64,000 bases of DNA, from the NCBI GenBank assembly GCA_910586255.1, contig CAJUHR010000002.1, positions 122,125 through 186,124 on the forward strand, read 5' to 3'. Source of the stretch: an uncultured Lachnospiraceae bacterium. Its GTDB lineage: Bacteria > Bacillota > Clostridia > Lachnospirales > Lachnospiraceae. Both the position numbers and the translations under genes were made by a program. Of the stretch, positions 8,241 to 17,749 are shown piece after piece (position 1 is the stretch's first letter; every line of letters starts with the position of its first letter). Below the pieces are notes generated by a model. That model was not told the origin of the DNA. It did not search any database and saw nothing but the letters and a program-made list of their open reading frames with translations.

Positions 8241-10004
8241 ATGAAGAAAAGATCATGGATTGTTTTAGGCATCCTGACTCTGGTCAGCCTTACTGCATGC
8301 GGTCAAAAGGGAACTCCGGCTGAATCCAGGTGGGACGCCGCGAAAAAAGCAGATGACACTGCTGTCTATGTGACAGAGCACAGAGAGGAGCTAGATGATC
8401 TGAAGGCGGAGGCGGAGTCCGCGGAGACACTGGGACAGCAGTTTAAGGCTGTTGCTCTTTTGTGCATGGCGGAATATCAGGACAATCTTTCCTCCGGCGA
8501 TGATGCCAATCTTACCGGATGGGTAAACCATGATGTGTTTCAGTTTGATTATCCCAATACCTCCGCCTATGCGGACCAGTATTTTGCCAGCATCAAGACG
8601 GATGAGGCGGCCTTTTGGGAGTCGTTAAAGGATGCCTATTATCCCTATGACTACTTTCTGCCTATGATTGCCGCCACCGAGAATCTGGATGGGGAGATTG
8701 TGTCTAAGCTTTTAAACGGAACGTCCCTGGAAGGCACGTGCAAGACAAAGCTGGAGGAAGCGATAGAGGCATGGGTTGAGTACAAGCCGGGACAGATTGT
8801 CGCCTCAGGGGATCAGTTGCTGGAAATGGGTTATTTTGATGACTGGAATAGCTATGAGTGGACGGGGACCTACTTTACCAACAGCACAGATCTGTATCGG
8901 ATTCGGACAAAGACGGCAGAGGACGGGTTAGCTTACATCCGTTATATGCGGGATGTTTTCCTTCCCGGAATGGAAGGGAAAATCAGCAGAGACAGCTATT
9001 GCCGGACATCGGATATCACCGGGGAGGAATATTACTCCACCCAGCTGGCAGTTTCCATTGAGGAGGAGCTTGAGCTTCCTGAGCCGACAGAGGAGAAGCT
9101 TCCTGAAACCATAGACTTAGAGGGAAAAAAAGTTGTGGCGCTCTATCACAATCCCACGGCGGCGGAGGATGTGGACGGCCCTCCCTCCTGGCGTATTTTG
9201 GGTGATTTTATTATGGGACTGACCGAGGAGGAGATTCCGGCAACTCTGGACGGGGCAGATTATTATCTGGTTCTGACGGCCGATCATCAGTTTGGCGACT
9301 ATTATCAGGATCAATCCGGAGAGCCTACCAAGATTCAGGCAGTCTATTCCAGCACATCCCTGGATCTTTACGATGCTGCCACAGGCTCCTTCCTTGGCCA
9401 TATCGGGAATGTGATGGAGAATCCATCCAGCACGATTTTTAAGGATCTGGGAGAGGATGCCGCCCAATATCCGGAGATCACGAAGGCAGATACCCTTTCC
9501 TATATCTACCACAATATCAATACTCCGGATGCCTACCAGGTATTGCTTGACAATACCAGTGACCTTGAGGAGCCCTTGCAGGCCGGCGGTACCGGTCTTT
9601 TGGGGCCCTGGGAGATCACCATGAACTCTTGCGAGATTGTTAAATCCTTTGACGACAATTTTTACACCTATTCTGCCAGCGATGGCTGTCAGATTGTGCG
9701 GGGACATTTTACGGTCACGAACAGGGGCTTTCAATTGGACAGCTTCCTTGCCGGCGATCTCCATCTCACGTCCGATTATGCAATGTTCGCAGGCATTATT
9801 GACGAGAGCGGTGAAAATTATTATCCCGCCACAGATGCCATGACCTACCGGGAGTGTTTAAACGGCAAATCTCTTGAGGTGGGGGAGACAAAGGAAGGAG
9901 AGATTCTCTTTGAGGTGCCTGATGATGCAATCGGCGGGGGAAGCCCTCTGTACATAGCCGTTAGTCTGGGAAATCAGATGCTTTTGTATTCTGTGGGAGA
10001 ATAA
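8241..10004 (+). CDS. Large secreted lipoprotein of unknown function
   Basis: A 587-aa predicted lipoprotein. The signal peptide ends in a lipobox (SLTACGQ), so Cys near residue 20 would be lipidated and the protein anchored outside the membrane. The body is acidic and contains no catalytic motif I recognise. The last 130 residues (from about GLLGPWEITMNS) look like an immunoglobulin-like beta domain of the kind found in DUF4352/DUF5067 lipoproteins, a weak inference. It has its own promoter at 8168-8196 and the ribosome site AGGAGAGAGG. Confidence 0.7.
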   Translation: MKKRSWIVLGILTLVSLTACGQKGTPAESRWDAAKKADDTAVYVTEHREELDDLKAEAESAETLGQQFKAVALLCMAEYQDNLSSGDDANLTGWVNHDVFQFDYPNTSAYADQYFASIKTDEAAFWESLKDAYYPYDYFLPMIAATENLDGEIVSKLLNGTSLEGTCKTKLEEAIEAWVEYKPGQIVASGDQLLEMGYFDDWNSYEWTGTYFTNSTDLYRIRTKTAEDGLAYIRYMRDVFLPGMEGKISRDSYCRTSDITGEEYYSTQLAVSIEEELELPEPTEEKLPETIDLEGKKVVALYHNPTAAEDVDGPPSWRILGDFIMGLTEEEIPATLDGADYYLVLTADHQFGDYYQDQSGEPTKIQAVYSSTSLDLYDAATGSFLGHIGNVMENPSSTIFKDLGEDAAQYPEITKADTLSYIYHNINTPDAYQVLLDNTSDLEEPLQAGGTGLLGPWEITMNSCEIVKSFDDNFYTYSASDGCQIVRGHFTVTNRGFQLDSFLAGDLHLTSDYAMFAGIIDESGENYYPATDAMTYRECLNGKSLEVGETKEGEILFEVPDDAIGGGSPLYIAVSLGNQMLLYSVGE

Positions 10005-10032
10005 GCGGATGCGAAAGCAGTAACCCAAAAAG

Positions 10033-10093
10033 ATCCCTTTATAGGAAAAAGCTGCCTTGCTAAATGGCATTTCCTATGATAAGATAAAGGGAT
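10033..10093 (+). other. Long imperfect hairpin upstream of a 48-aa gene
   Basis: Outer arms ATCCCTTTA and TAAAGGGAT (9 bp) enclose inner arms ATAGGAAA and TTTCCTAT (8 bp) and a small GC stem. No T-tract follows. It could be a terminator or attenuator between the lipoprotein gene and the small ORF before alaS. Confidence 0.4.
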
Positions 10094-10131
10094 GAAAGAA
10101 ATTGATATTCATAATGGAGGTGCGACTAATC

Positions 10132-10278
10132 ATGGCACAAATAGGAATAAGCTTTCTTGGTTACACATTTAAGGCGCTGATTTTTGCGGTGCTCGCCTAC
10201 GCAGGGATCATCTGCGGCAAAAAATTCAGAGATAAAAAGGATGCCGACAAGGCTGCAGTCAGCCAGGAAGGCAAATGA
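10132..10278 (+). CDS. Small single-pass membrane protein (48 aa) upstream of alaS
   Basis: A 48-aa ORF with a ribosome site (ATGGAGGTGCG) upstream of ATG 10132. It has one hydrophobic segment (ALIFAVLAYAGIICG) followed by a Lys/Asp-rich tail (KKFRDKKDADKAA). It ends 17 bp before the alaS start and is probably co-transcribed with it. The gene organisation, membrane segment and good ribosome site suggest a real protein. I do not recognise a family and assign no function. Confidence 0.55.
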   Translation: MAQIGISFLGYTFKALIFAVLAYAGIICGKKFRDKKDADKAAVSQEGK

Positions 10279-10295
10279 TGCGGAGGACATAAGAC

Positions 10296-12935
10296 GTGAA
10301 GAAGTACGGCGTAAATGAACTGAGAAAAATGTTTCTGGAATTTTTTGAGAGCAAGGGCCATCTGGCGATGAAGAGCTTTTCTCTGGTTCCTCACAATGAC
10401 AACAGCCTGTTGCTTATCAACTCCGGTATGGCGCCCTTAAAACCTTATTTTACCGGGCAGGAGATTCCGCCAAGGAAGCGGGTGACCACTTGTCAGAAGT
10501 GTATCCGAACCGGAGATATTGAGAATATCGGGAAAACAGCGCGTCACGGAACCTTTTTTGAGATGCTGGGCAATTTCTCATTTGGTGATTACTTTAAGGA
10601 TGAGGCCATTCACTGGTCCTGGGAATTTTTGACTGAGGTGGTGGGGCTTGACCCGGATCGTCTGTATCCGTCCGTATATTTAGAAGATGACGAGGCCTTT
10701 GATATCTGGAATAAGGAAATCGGCATTGCAAAGGAGAGGATTTTCCGCTTCGGAAAAGAGGACAACTTCTGGGAGCACGGAGCCGGTCCCTGCGGACCCT
10801 GCTCCGAGATTTATTATGACCGCGGCGAAAAGTACGGCTGCGGAAAGCCTGGCTGTACGGTAGGCTGCGACTGCGACCGATATATTGAGGTGTGGAACAA
10901 TGTATTCACCCAGTTTGACAATGACGGCCACGGCAATTATACAGAGCTGACTCAGAAAAATATCGATACAGGCATGGGATTGGAGCGTCTTGCCGTGGTG
11001 GTGCAGGATGTGGATTCTCTGTTTACGGTGGATACCAACAAGGCTCTGCTGGACGAGGTCTGCGCCATGGCTCATACCACCTATCAGGCTGATGAGAAAA
11101 AAGACGTGTCCCTGCGGATTATTGCAGATCACGTAAAATCCTGCACCTTTATGATCTCGGATGGCATTATGCCCTCCAATGAGGGCCGGGGTTATGTGCT
11201 CCGCCGTCTTTTGCGCCGGGCTGCCCGTCATGGAAGACTTCTGGGCATTGAGGGCCGCTTTATGGCAGAGCTGGCAAAGACCGTTATCTCCCTTTCTAAG
11301 GACGGCTATCCGGAGCTGGAGGAAAAGAGCGTGATGATCTTAAAGGTTCTCTCCGAGGAGGAGGAAAAGTTTAACAGGACCATTGATCAGGGCCTCTCCA
11401 TTCTGGCGGAGATGGAGGCAGAGATGGACAAAAAGGGCGAGAAGGTTCTTTCCGGATCCAATGCCTTTAAGCTGTATGATACCTATGGCTTCCCCTTTGA
11501 TCTGACGGTGGAGATCCTGGAAGAAAAGGGAATGACCGTGGATGGGGAGGGCTTTGAGGCTGCCATGAAGGAACAGCGGGAAAAGGCCCGCAAGGCCCGC
11601 AAAACTACCAATTATATGGGCGCTGATGTGACCGTTTATCAGTCTATCCCGGCTGAGATTACCAGCAGCTTTGTAGGCTATGACCGGCTTACCCACGAGT
11701 CATCCATCACGGTCCTTACCACGGAGACAGAGCTGGTGGAGGCTCTGACAGACGGACAGAGCGGAACGATTCTTGTGGAGGAGACCCCCTTCTACGGCAC
11801 TATGGGCGGACAGACCGGCGATACCGGTGTCATTGAGAACAATAACGGCAGCTTTATTGTGGAGGATACGATTCATCTTCAGGGTGGTAAGGTCGGACAT
11901 GTGGGAAGAATGGTCTCCGGAATGTTTGCCACAGGAGAGAAGGTTACCTTAAAGGTAGGCGCCAAAACCCGCCGCGCAACTGAAAAGAATCACAGTGCCA
12001 CCCATCTGCTTCAGAAGGCTTTGCGGCTTGTTCTGGGCGAGCATGTGGAGCAGGCCGGTTCTTTAGTTACCCCGGATCGGTTGCGGTTTGATTTCACCCA
12101 TTTTTCTGCGATGACCCATGAGGAGATTCGCAGGGTGGAGGAGCTGGTCAACAAGGAGATTCAGGAAAATCTGGATGTGATTACACAGGAGATGAGTCTG
12201 GATGAGGCGAAGAAAACAGGCGCTATGGCGCTTTTTGGGGAAAAGTATGGCGAGACGGTACGTGTGGTCAAGATGGGCACTTTCTCCACAGAGCTTTGCG
12301 GCGGTACTCACGTGGGCAATACTGGCCAGATTCATGCATTTAAGATCCTTTCCGAATCCGGAATCGCAGCCAATGTCCGCCGAATCGAGGCATTGACAGG
12401 CGATGGTTTGATGGCCTATTACCAGAAAACGGAGGAGGATTTACATCAGGCAGCCAAAGCAGCCAAGACCACTCCCGGTGAGTTAAAGGCAAAGATTGAG
12501 TCCATGGCCGAGGAGCTTCGGGCCCTTCACTCGGAAAACGAAAAGCTGAAGGCCCGGCTGGCCAAGGATTCCTTAGGCGATGTGATGAATCGGGTCAGGG
12601 AGATTAGCAGTGTCAAGGTATTAGCGGCTAAGGTAAGCGATGCGGATATGAACGGACTGCGCAATTTAGGCGATCAGCTGAAGGAAAAGCTGGGCGAGGG
12701 CGTGATTGTGCTGGCATCGGTTCTGGACGGCAAGGTTAGTCTGATGGCTACGGTCACAGAAGGAGCTCAGAAGAAGGGCGCTCATGCCGGAAACCTGATC
12801 AAGGCCATTGCCGGTCTTGTGGGCGGCGGTGGCGGAGGCCGGCCTGGCATGGCCCAGGCCGGAGGCAAGAATCCGGAAGGAGTGGATGCGGCCCTGGAAA
12901 AGGTATACGATACTGCCGCCCAGCAGATCTCTTAG
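10296..12935 (+). CDS. alaS: Alanyl-tRNA synthetase
   Basis: This enzyme charges tRNA-Ala, 879 aa, full length. The N-terminal class II catalytic domain starts at LRKMFLEFFESKGH and includes RHGTFFEMLGNFSFGDYFK. The editing domain carries the zinc ligands HSATHLL near residue 565 and CGGTHV near residue 665. The C-terminal domain has a glycine-rich segment with RPGMAQAGG. The start is GTG 10296, preceded by GCGGAGGACATAA. The gene is terminated before a separate rpsU promoter. Confidence 0.96.
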   Translation: MKKYGVNELRKMFLEFFESKGHLAMKSFSLVPHNDNSLLLINSGMAPLKPYFTGQEIPPRKRVTTCQKCIRTGDIENIGKTARHGTFFEMLGNFSFGDYFKDEAIHWSWEFLTEVVGLDPDRLYPSVYLEDDEAFDIWNKEIGIAKERIFRFGKEDNFWEHGAGPCGPCSEIYYDRGEKYGCGKPGCTVGCDCDRYIEVWNNVFTQFDNDGHGNYTELTQKNIDTGMGLERLAVVVQDVDSLFTVDTNKALLDEVCAMAHTTYQADEKKDVSLRIIADHVKSCTFMISDGIMPSNEGRGYVLRRLLRRAARHGRLLGIEGRFMAELAKTVISLSKDGYPELEEKSVMILKVLSEEEEKFNRTIDQGLSILAEMEAEMDKKGEKVLSGSNAFKLYDTYGFPFDLTVEILEEKGMTVDGEGFEAAMKEQREKARKARKTTNYMGADVTVYQSIPAEITSSFVGYDRLTHESSITVLTTETELVEALTDGQSGTILVEETPFYGTMGGQTGDTGVIENNNGSFIVEDTIHLQGGKVGHVGRMVSGMFATGEKVTLKVGAKTRRATEKNHSATHLLQKALRLVLGEHVEQAGSLVTPDRLRFDFTHFSAMTHEEIRRVEELVNKEIQENLDVITQEMSLDEAKKTGAMALFGEKYGETVRVVKMGTFSTELCGGTHVGNTGQIHAFKILSESGIAANVRRIEALTGDGLMAYYQKTEEDLHQAAKAAKTTPGELKAKIESMAEELRALHSENEKLKARLAKDSLGDVMNRVREISSVKVLAAKVSDADMNGLRNLGDQLKEKLGEGVIVLASVLDGKVSLMATVTEGAQKKGAHAGNLIKAIAGLVGGGGGGRPGMAQAGGKNPEGVDAALEKVYDTAAQQIS

Positions 12936-13005
12936 TTCAGGAATCGCGCAAATTGTCGTACAAGAGAGCTGCAACACAAAAATCCCCAGGTTTTGCAAAA
13001 AATAG

Positions 13006-13033
13006 TTGACGAATAGAGAATTTATGCTATAAT
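13006..13033 (+). promoter_or_regulatory. Sigma-A promoter of rpsU
   Basis: TTGACG at 13006-13011 and TATAAT at 13028-13033 with 16 bp between. The -10 is extended (TGC directly before TATAAT). It lies about 75 bp before the rpsU start. Confidence 0.85.
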
Positions 13034-13109
13034 TTAAGCAGTGCGAAAAAATACCCAAACAGTTGTATTATGCACAAGTACACAACTGGAGGGAGGTCAG
13101 GTGTGAGCG

Positions 13110-13286
13110 ATGTCGAACGTAATCGTTAAAGAAAACGAAAGCTTGGACAGTGCTTTGCGCAGATTCAAAAGAAACTGTGCAAAGGCAGGTATCCAGCAGG
13201 AGATTCGTAAAAGAGAGCATTACGAGAAACCCAGCGTCAGACGTAAGAAAAAGTCTGAAGCCGCAAGAAAACGTAAATTTAATTAA
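13110..13286 (+). CDS. rpsU: 30S ribosomal protein S21
   Basis: Small-subunit ribosomal protein, 58 aa, with the family pattern SNVIVKENESLDSALRRFKR at the N-terminus and a strongly basic tail (RRKKKSEAARKRKFN). ATG 13110 follows GGAGGGAGGTCAGGTG. The gene stands as a single unit, with its own promoter at 13006-13033 and a terminator at 13296-13327. It is too short for many ORF finders and easy to miss. Confidence 0.95.
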   Translation: MSNVIVKENESLDSALRRFKRNCAKAGIQQEIRKREHYEKPSVRRKKKSEAARKRKFN

Positions 13287-13295
13287 ACGTTTCCA

Positions 13296-13327
13296 AATCC
13301 CCAGTCATATGGCTGGGGATTTTTTCG
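13296..13327 (+). terminator. Terminator after rpsU
   Basis: AATCCCCAG and CTGGGGATT form a 9-bp stem with an 8-nt loop, followed by a run of T. Confidence 0.92.
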
Positions 13328-13354
13328 TAGAATAGTAGTAATTCTTGGCATGGG

Positions 13355-13633
13355 ATGAGATCATTGTTTGAGCAGATGAAAATTGCGGCGGCTGACAATC
13401 TAAAGCTGCCAAAGGATGTGGTGCTGGGAGAGGTTTTGGTCTCCTTTGTCGGGCGTAGCTGTGTAATTGTTGAGAACTACCGGGGAATTTTAATCTATGA
13501 TGACAGAACCGTGAAGCTGCAGGCAAAGCATTGTAAGCTGCAGTTTTGCGGAAAGAGACTTCATATTGATTATTATAACCATGACGAGATGAAAATCAGC
13601 GGATGGATTCAGTCCATGGAATTTGGGGAATAA
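13355..13633 (+). CDS. yqfC: Sporulation protein YqfC
   Basis: A 92-aa protein of the YabP/YqfC family, needed at a mid stage of spore formation in Bacillus. The match rests on the pattern LPKDVVLGEVLVSFVG, then the YRGILIYDD and VKLQ segments in the expected order, and on its neighbour yqfD. The start ATG 13355 has only a weak ribosome site (GGCATGGG); TTG 13364 is an alternative. The next gene starts about 35 bp downstream, consistent with a yqfCD operon. Confidence 0.82.
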   Translation: MRSLFEQMKIAAADNLKLPKDVVLGEVLVSFVGRSCVIVENYRGILIYDDRTVKLQAKHCKLQFCGKRLHIDYYNHDEMKISGWIQSMEFGE

Positions 13634-13670
13634 GAATCACAATTGTAAATAAGAAACGGGAGTGAAAGGT

Positions 13671-14936
13671 TTGAAGGATGCCCTGAAGCATTACTGGGAA
13701 GGATATCTGTGCATCCGGCTGAAAGGATTTTCTCCGGAACGCTTTCTCAACCTCTGTATGGCTAAACAGATCGTAATCTGGGACCTGAAATACCAGGACG
13801 GAGGCTATCAGTTCTTAATCAGTGTTAAGGATTACCGGAGGGTGCGGCCCTTGGTGCGAAAGGCACAGGTAAGGCTTCGGATTCTGGGAAGATACGGGCT
13901 TCCCTTTTTTTTATACCGGAATCGAAAAAGAAAGCTGTTCGCCGCAGGAATTTTGTCCTTCTTTTTGGTGTTGTTTTTGATGTCACAGTTTATCTGGGAT
14001 ATTTCCATTGAGGGAAATTATCATTTTACCGATGATGTTCTGCTGCGCTTTCTGGACCAACAGGATATCCGCTATGGGAGAAAAAAGGCAGGAATTGACT
14101 GTGACAGTCTGGAGGAATCAATCCGCAGCCAATATCCGGACATTATCTGGGTGTCAGCCCGTATTTCCGGAACACGCCTGATGATCAAGGTTAAGGAAAA
14201 CGAGGTTATGGGAGTAATCCCCGATAAGGATGATGCTCCCCGGGACTTAGTGGCACAAAAGCCGGGAAGGATCACCCATATGGTGATTCGCCGGGGAAAG
14301 GCCCTGGTAGCTCCCGGAGATGAGGTGGAGGCCGGGGAGGTGCTGGTTCGCGGCGCTGTTCCTATCTACAATGATGCAGAGGAGCTAATACGGGAGCAGT
14401 TTGTACGGGCCGATGGGGATATCTATGCCGTCACCGGGGAAAGCTATCAGGAATCCGTTCCTTTTTTGTCTGTAAAACGAGCTGACACCGGCAGAAAACG
14501 CCGGGGACTGCGTCTGCGTCTGGGAGGACTTTCTTTTCTCTGGATGATGCCTTCGTGGGGAGAAAATCCCTGGGAAATTACTGCAGGAACCAGCCAGGTA
14601 ACAGTGCTGGGAGACTTTTATCTGCCAATTTGGGTGGATCGGATTCAGGCAAAGGAATATCAGACCTACGAATATTTTCTGACAAACGACCAGCTGGAAC
14701 AGGAAAAACAGAGGATTCATCAGAAAAAAATAGAAAATTTGACGGAAAAGGGGGTACAAATTCTTGAAAATAGTGTTAAAATAGTAAAAGAAGGCTCTGG
14801 GTGGCAGATTCGGGGAGAATTTCTAATAGAAGAACCCATCGGAATCGGGAGAGAGCTTGTGCCGGAGGACACTGCCGGAGTGCCGGAGGACACTGCCGAA
14901 CAGCCGGAAAATATCGCTGGACAGCCGGGAATGTGA
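13671..14936 (+). CDS. yqfD: Sporulation protein YqfD
   Basis: A membrane protein of about 421 aa, paired with yqfC as in other spore formers. After a 95-residue cytoplasmic part there is one clear membrane helix (AAGILSFFLVLFLMSQFIW), then a large extracellular part beginning ISIEGNYHFTDD, similar in plan to POTRA-type domains. The tail has an imperfect repeat (VPEDTAG, VPEDTAE, QPENIAG) not typical of the family. Start: TTG 13671 after GGGAGTGAAAGG is favoured over GTG 13662, which sits inside the ribosome site. Confidence 0.82.
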   Translation: MKDALKHYWEGYLCIRLKGFSPERFLNLCMAKQIVIWDLKYQDGGYQFLISVKDYRRVRPLVRKAQVRLRILGRYGLPFFLYRNRKRKLFAAGILSFFLVLFLMSQFIWDISIEGNYHFTDDVLLRFLDQQDIRYGRKKAGIDCDSLEESIRSQYPDIIWVSARISGTRLMIKVKENEVMGVIPDKDDAPRDLVAQKPGRITHMVIRRGKALVAPGDEVEAGEVLVRGAVPIYNDAEELIREQFVRADGDIYAVTGESYQESVPFLSVKRADTGRKRRGLRLRLGGLSFLWMMPSWGENPWEITAGTSQVTVLGDFYLPIWVDRIQAKEYQTYEYFLTNDQLEQEKQRIHQKKIENLTEKGVQILENSVKIVKEGSGWQIRGEFLIEEPIGIGRELVPEDTAGVPEDTAEQPENIAGQPGM

Positions 14937-14981
14937 GTCAACCGGCAACATTACAATGACTAAAGGAGAACAGACAGCCGG

Positions 14982-15989
14982 ATGAGTTTGATTGAGACCA
15001 TCATCGACATACCTGTCGAGCATGAAAAAAACGTGTGCGGTCAGTTTGACCAGTATTTAAAAAAGATTGAGAGAACCCTTCGGGTTACAATTGTAGCCAG
15101 GGACGGGGCTATTAAGCTGATTGGACCTGACGGAATGATTCAAAAGGCAAAAAGTGTTTTTAACAACCTGGTGGAGCTTTCAAAGAGAGGAAACACCATT
15201 ACGGAGCAAAACGTGGATTATGCCCTTTCTTTGTCCTTTACGGAGTCGGATCACGCAATTCTTGAGATTGATAAGGACATTATCTGCCGCACAATCAATG
15301 GAAAGCCCGTAAAGCCCAAGACCCTGGGACAGAAGCAATATGTGGATGCAATCCGCAAAAAAATGATTGTATTTGGCGTGGGTCCGGCCGGCACCGGAAA
15401 GACCTATCTGGCCATGGCTATGGCCATTCAGGCATTTAAAAATAATGAGGTAAACCGAATTATTTTAACCAGGCCGGCTATTGAAGCGGGGGAAAAGCTG
15501 GGCTTTCTGCCGGGAGATTTACAGAGCAAGATTGACCCCTATCTTAGGCCGCTCTATGATGCTCTCTATCAGATCATGGGGGCGGAAAGCTTTCTTCACA
15601 ATTCGGAAAAGGGGCTCATAGAGGTGGCGCCTCTGGCTTATATGAGAGGAAGAACCTTGGATAATGCCTATATTATTCTGGATGAGGCTCAGAATACTAC
15701 CCCTGCCCAGATGAAGATGTTTCTGACCCGGATCGGCTTTGGCTCAAAGGTGGTGGTTACTGGAGATAAGACACAGAAGGATTTGCCGGGAGGCGCTGCC
15801 TCAGGGCTGGATGTGGCCATGAAGGTGCTTCAAAGGATTGATGATATCGGTTTTTGCAATCTGACCAGCGAGGATGTGGTGCGCCATCCTCTTGTGCAGA
15901 AAATTGTACAGGCCTATGACAATTACGAGAAGAAAGAAGAGCGAAGGGAAAAGCCGGTAAGGTCAAAACAGCGTCTTGCCCGGAAATAA
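14982..15989 (+). CDS. phoH: PhoH-like ATPase
   Basis: A 335-aa cytoplasmic P-loop ATPase. An N-terminal KH-like segment (about residues 15-90) is followed by the PhoH domain with Walker A GPAGTGKTY near residue 131 and Walker B IILDEAQN near residue 235. The conserved GDLQSKIDPYLRPLYD lies between. It is followed by ybeY, a pairing conserved in many bacteria. That context suggests a role in RNA or ribosome maturation, although the family's biochemical role is not settled. Confidence 0.93.
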   Translation: MSLIETIIDIPVEHEKNVCGQFDQYLKKIERTLRVTIVARDGAIKLIGPDGMIQKAKSVFNNLVELSKRGNTITEQNVDYALSLSFTESDHAILEIDKDIICRTINGKPVKPKTLGQKQYVDAIRKKMIVFGVGPAGTGKTYLAMAMAIQAFKNNEVNRIILTRPAIEAGEKLGFLPGDLQSKIDPYLRPLYDALYQIMGAESFLHNSEKGLIEVAPLAYMRGRTLDNAYIILDEAQNTTPAQMKMFLTRIGFGSKVVVTGDKTQKDLPGGAASGLDVAMKVLQRIDDIGFCNLTSEDVVRHPLVQKIVQAYDNYEKKEERREKPVRSKQRLARK

Positions 15990-16010
15990 CACGGATAAAG
16001 GGGGAATGGG

Positions 16011-16508
16011 ATGACAATCAATATTGAGTATGAGACAGAGAAAAAGCTGGAGCTTGCCGTGGAGGAGATTGTACAGGACGTGGTTCTTGCTGTGCTGGAC
16101 TGTGAAAAATGTCCCTATGAGGCGGAGGTCAGCGTGCTTTTTACGGACAATGAAAGCATTAGGGAGATCAACCGGGATACCCGGCAGATTGACGCTCCCA
16201 CCGATGTGCTTTCCTTTCCCATGATTGAGTTTGAGCGGGAGTCGGATTTTGGCCACGTGGAGAACTCGTCAGAGGATTTTTTTAACCCGGATACGGGAGA
16301 GCTTCTTTTGGGCGACATTGTGATTTCTGTGGAAAAGGTGACGGAGCAGGCAGAAAAATACGGCCACTCTGCCCGGCGGGAGCTGGCGTTTTTAGTTGCT
16401 CACAGCATGCTTCATCTATGCGGGTACGATCACATGGACGATGAAAAGCGGCAGCAGATGGAAGAGAGACAGCGGGAAATATTATCCGGGAAAGGATATG
16501 ACAGATGA
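16011..16508 (+). CDS. ybeY: rRNA maturation endoribonuclease YbeY
   Basis: A zinc-dependent endoribonuclease for 16S rRNA 3'-end maturation and ribosome quality control, 165 aa. The zinc motif HSMLHLCGYDH (H-x3-H-x5-H) is near the C-terminus. The conserved INRDTRQIDAPTDVLSFPM segment is at residues 45-65. It starts 21 bp after phoH with GGGGGAATGGG as ribosome site, and its end overlaps the next gene by 4 bp. Confidence 0.95.
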   Translation: MTINIEYETEKKLELAVEEIVQDVVLAVLDCEKCPYEAEVSVLFTDNESIREINRDTRQIDAPTDVLSFPMIEFERESDFGHVENSSEDFFNPDTGELLLGDIVISVEKVTEQAEKYGHSARRELAFLVAHSMLHLCGYDHMDDEKRQQMEERQREILSGKGYDR

Positions 16509-17644
16509 GAAGATTCTTGCGGGCAGAATGGTTGGTATTTTTGATGGTAGTGCTTTTTACGGCTGGCTGTTCAAAAAAAGCAGACTCCGATAAGGTGATT
16601 TTGACAGAGACAGAGATCTATATTGAACCGGAGACAGAGCCCATTATCATTGAAGATGAGACAGAGCCTGAGGAGACGCGGGAAGAGATGCTGGTTTTGG
16701 ATCCCTGGGACAGACGGGAAGAAGGTGGAATGGTCCGCAGCTATCTGACCGGAGAGATGGTTCCCGGGGCAAAAGGCAATCGCCGTCCTCTTGCCATTAT
16801 GATGAGCAATGACAAGGCTTCCCTTCCCCAATACGGCATTAACCGGGCATCCATTGTCTATGAGGCGCCGGTGGAGGGGGATATGAACCGGTATATGGCT
16901 ATTATAGAGGATTATGACGACCTGGAACGAATTGGGTCCGTGCGGAGCTGCCGCACCTATTATACATATTTTGCCAGAGAGTTTGATGCCATATACGCTC
17001 ATTTTGGCCAGAGCACCTTTGCAAAGCCTTATCTGAAAAATGTTGACAATATTAACGGAATAGAGGGAGTGGGAAGCGGCGCCTACTTCCGCTCCAAGGA
17101 CAAGAAGAGTCCTCACAATGCATACGCCAGCTATAAGGGAATACAAAGTGCCATTGAGAAGCTGGGATATTCTCTGGAATATGATTCGGATTACCGGGGA
17201 CATTACTATTTTTCCTGGGGAGACAAGCAGCTTAATCTGGAGGGGGACGGCATTTTAAATGCCATAAAGGTGACACCGGGTTATCCTATGAACCGCCCCT
17301 GGTTTGAGTACCGTGAGGAGGACGGGCTCTACTACCGATACCAGTACGGGGCGGCCCATGAGGGAGACGAAGGCCCGATCTCTGTGAAGAATATTCTCAT
17401 TCAGTGCTGTTCTGCCGGATATTATGCCACCACGGATTACAGAAATATCAATGTTCATGAGGACCAATGGGGCGGATATTATATAACCAACGGAAAGGCT
17501 ACCGGCATTTCCTGGAAAAAAGACGGAGAGTTCGGTGTGACCCACTATTATATGCCGGACGGACAGGAGATTGTTTTAAATCCCGGCAAAACCTGGATAT
17601 GCATTGTGCCTACTTCGGATGCGGACAAGATTACCTTTGAGTGA
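16505..17644 (+). CDS. DUF3048 lipoprotein (YerB family)
   Basis: A 379-aa predicted lipoprotein: signal peptide with lipobox (FTAGCSKK), then an acidic linker (TETEIYIEPETEP) and the two-part DUF3048 domain. Family hallmarks are LAIMMSNDKASLPQYG, then the YEAPVEGDMNRYMAI and RIGSVRSCRTYY segments. The Bacillus homologue is YerB; the molecular role is unknown, with a likely link to the cell envelope. The start overlaps the ybeY stop (ATGA), so the two are translationally coupled. Confidence 0.87.
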   Translation: MRRFLRAEWLVFLMVVLFTAGCSKKADSDKVILTETEIYIEPETEPIIIEDETEPEETREEMLVLDPWDRREEGGMVRSYLTGEMVPGAKGNRRPLAIMMSNDKASLPQYGINRASIVYEAPVEGDMNRYMAIIEDYDDLERIGSVRSCRTYYTYFAREFDAIYAHFGQSTFAKPYLKNVDNINGIEGVGSGAYFRSKDKKSPHNAYASYKGIQSAIEKLGYSLEYDSDYRGHYYFSWGDKQLNLEGDGILNAIKVTPGYPMNRPWFEYREEDGLYYRYQYGAAHEGDEGPISVKNILIQCCSAGYYATTDYRNINVHEDQWGGYYITNGKATGISWKKDGEFGVTHYYMPDGQEIVLNPGKTWICIVPTSDADKITFE

Positions 17645-17749
17645 TAAATCAGGCTTTAGAAATTCCTGTCTGATTTAGAAACAGAATAAAATTGATTAAA
17701 TATGGCAAAAATAAGCAGACAATATCCTTTTTAACAGGAGGTTTCTTTT

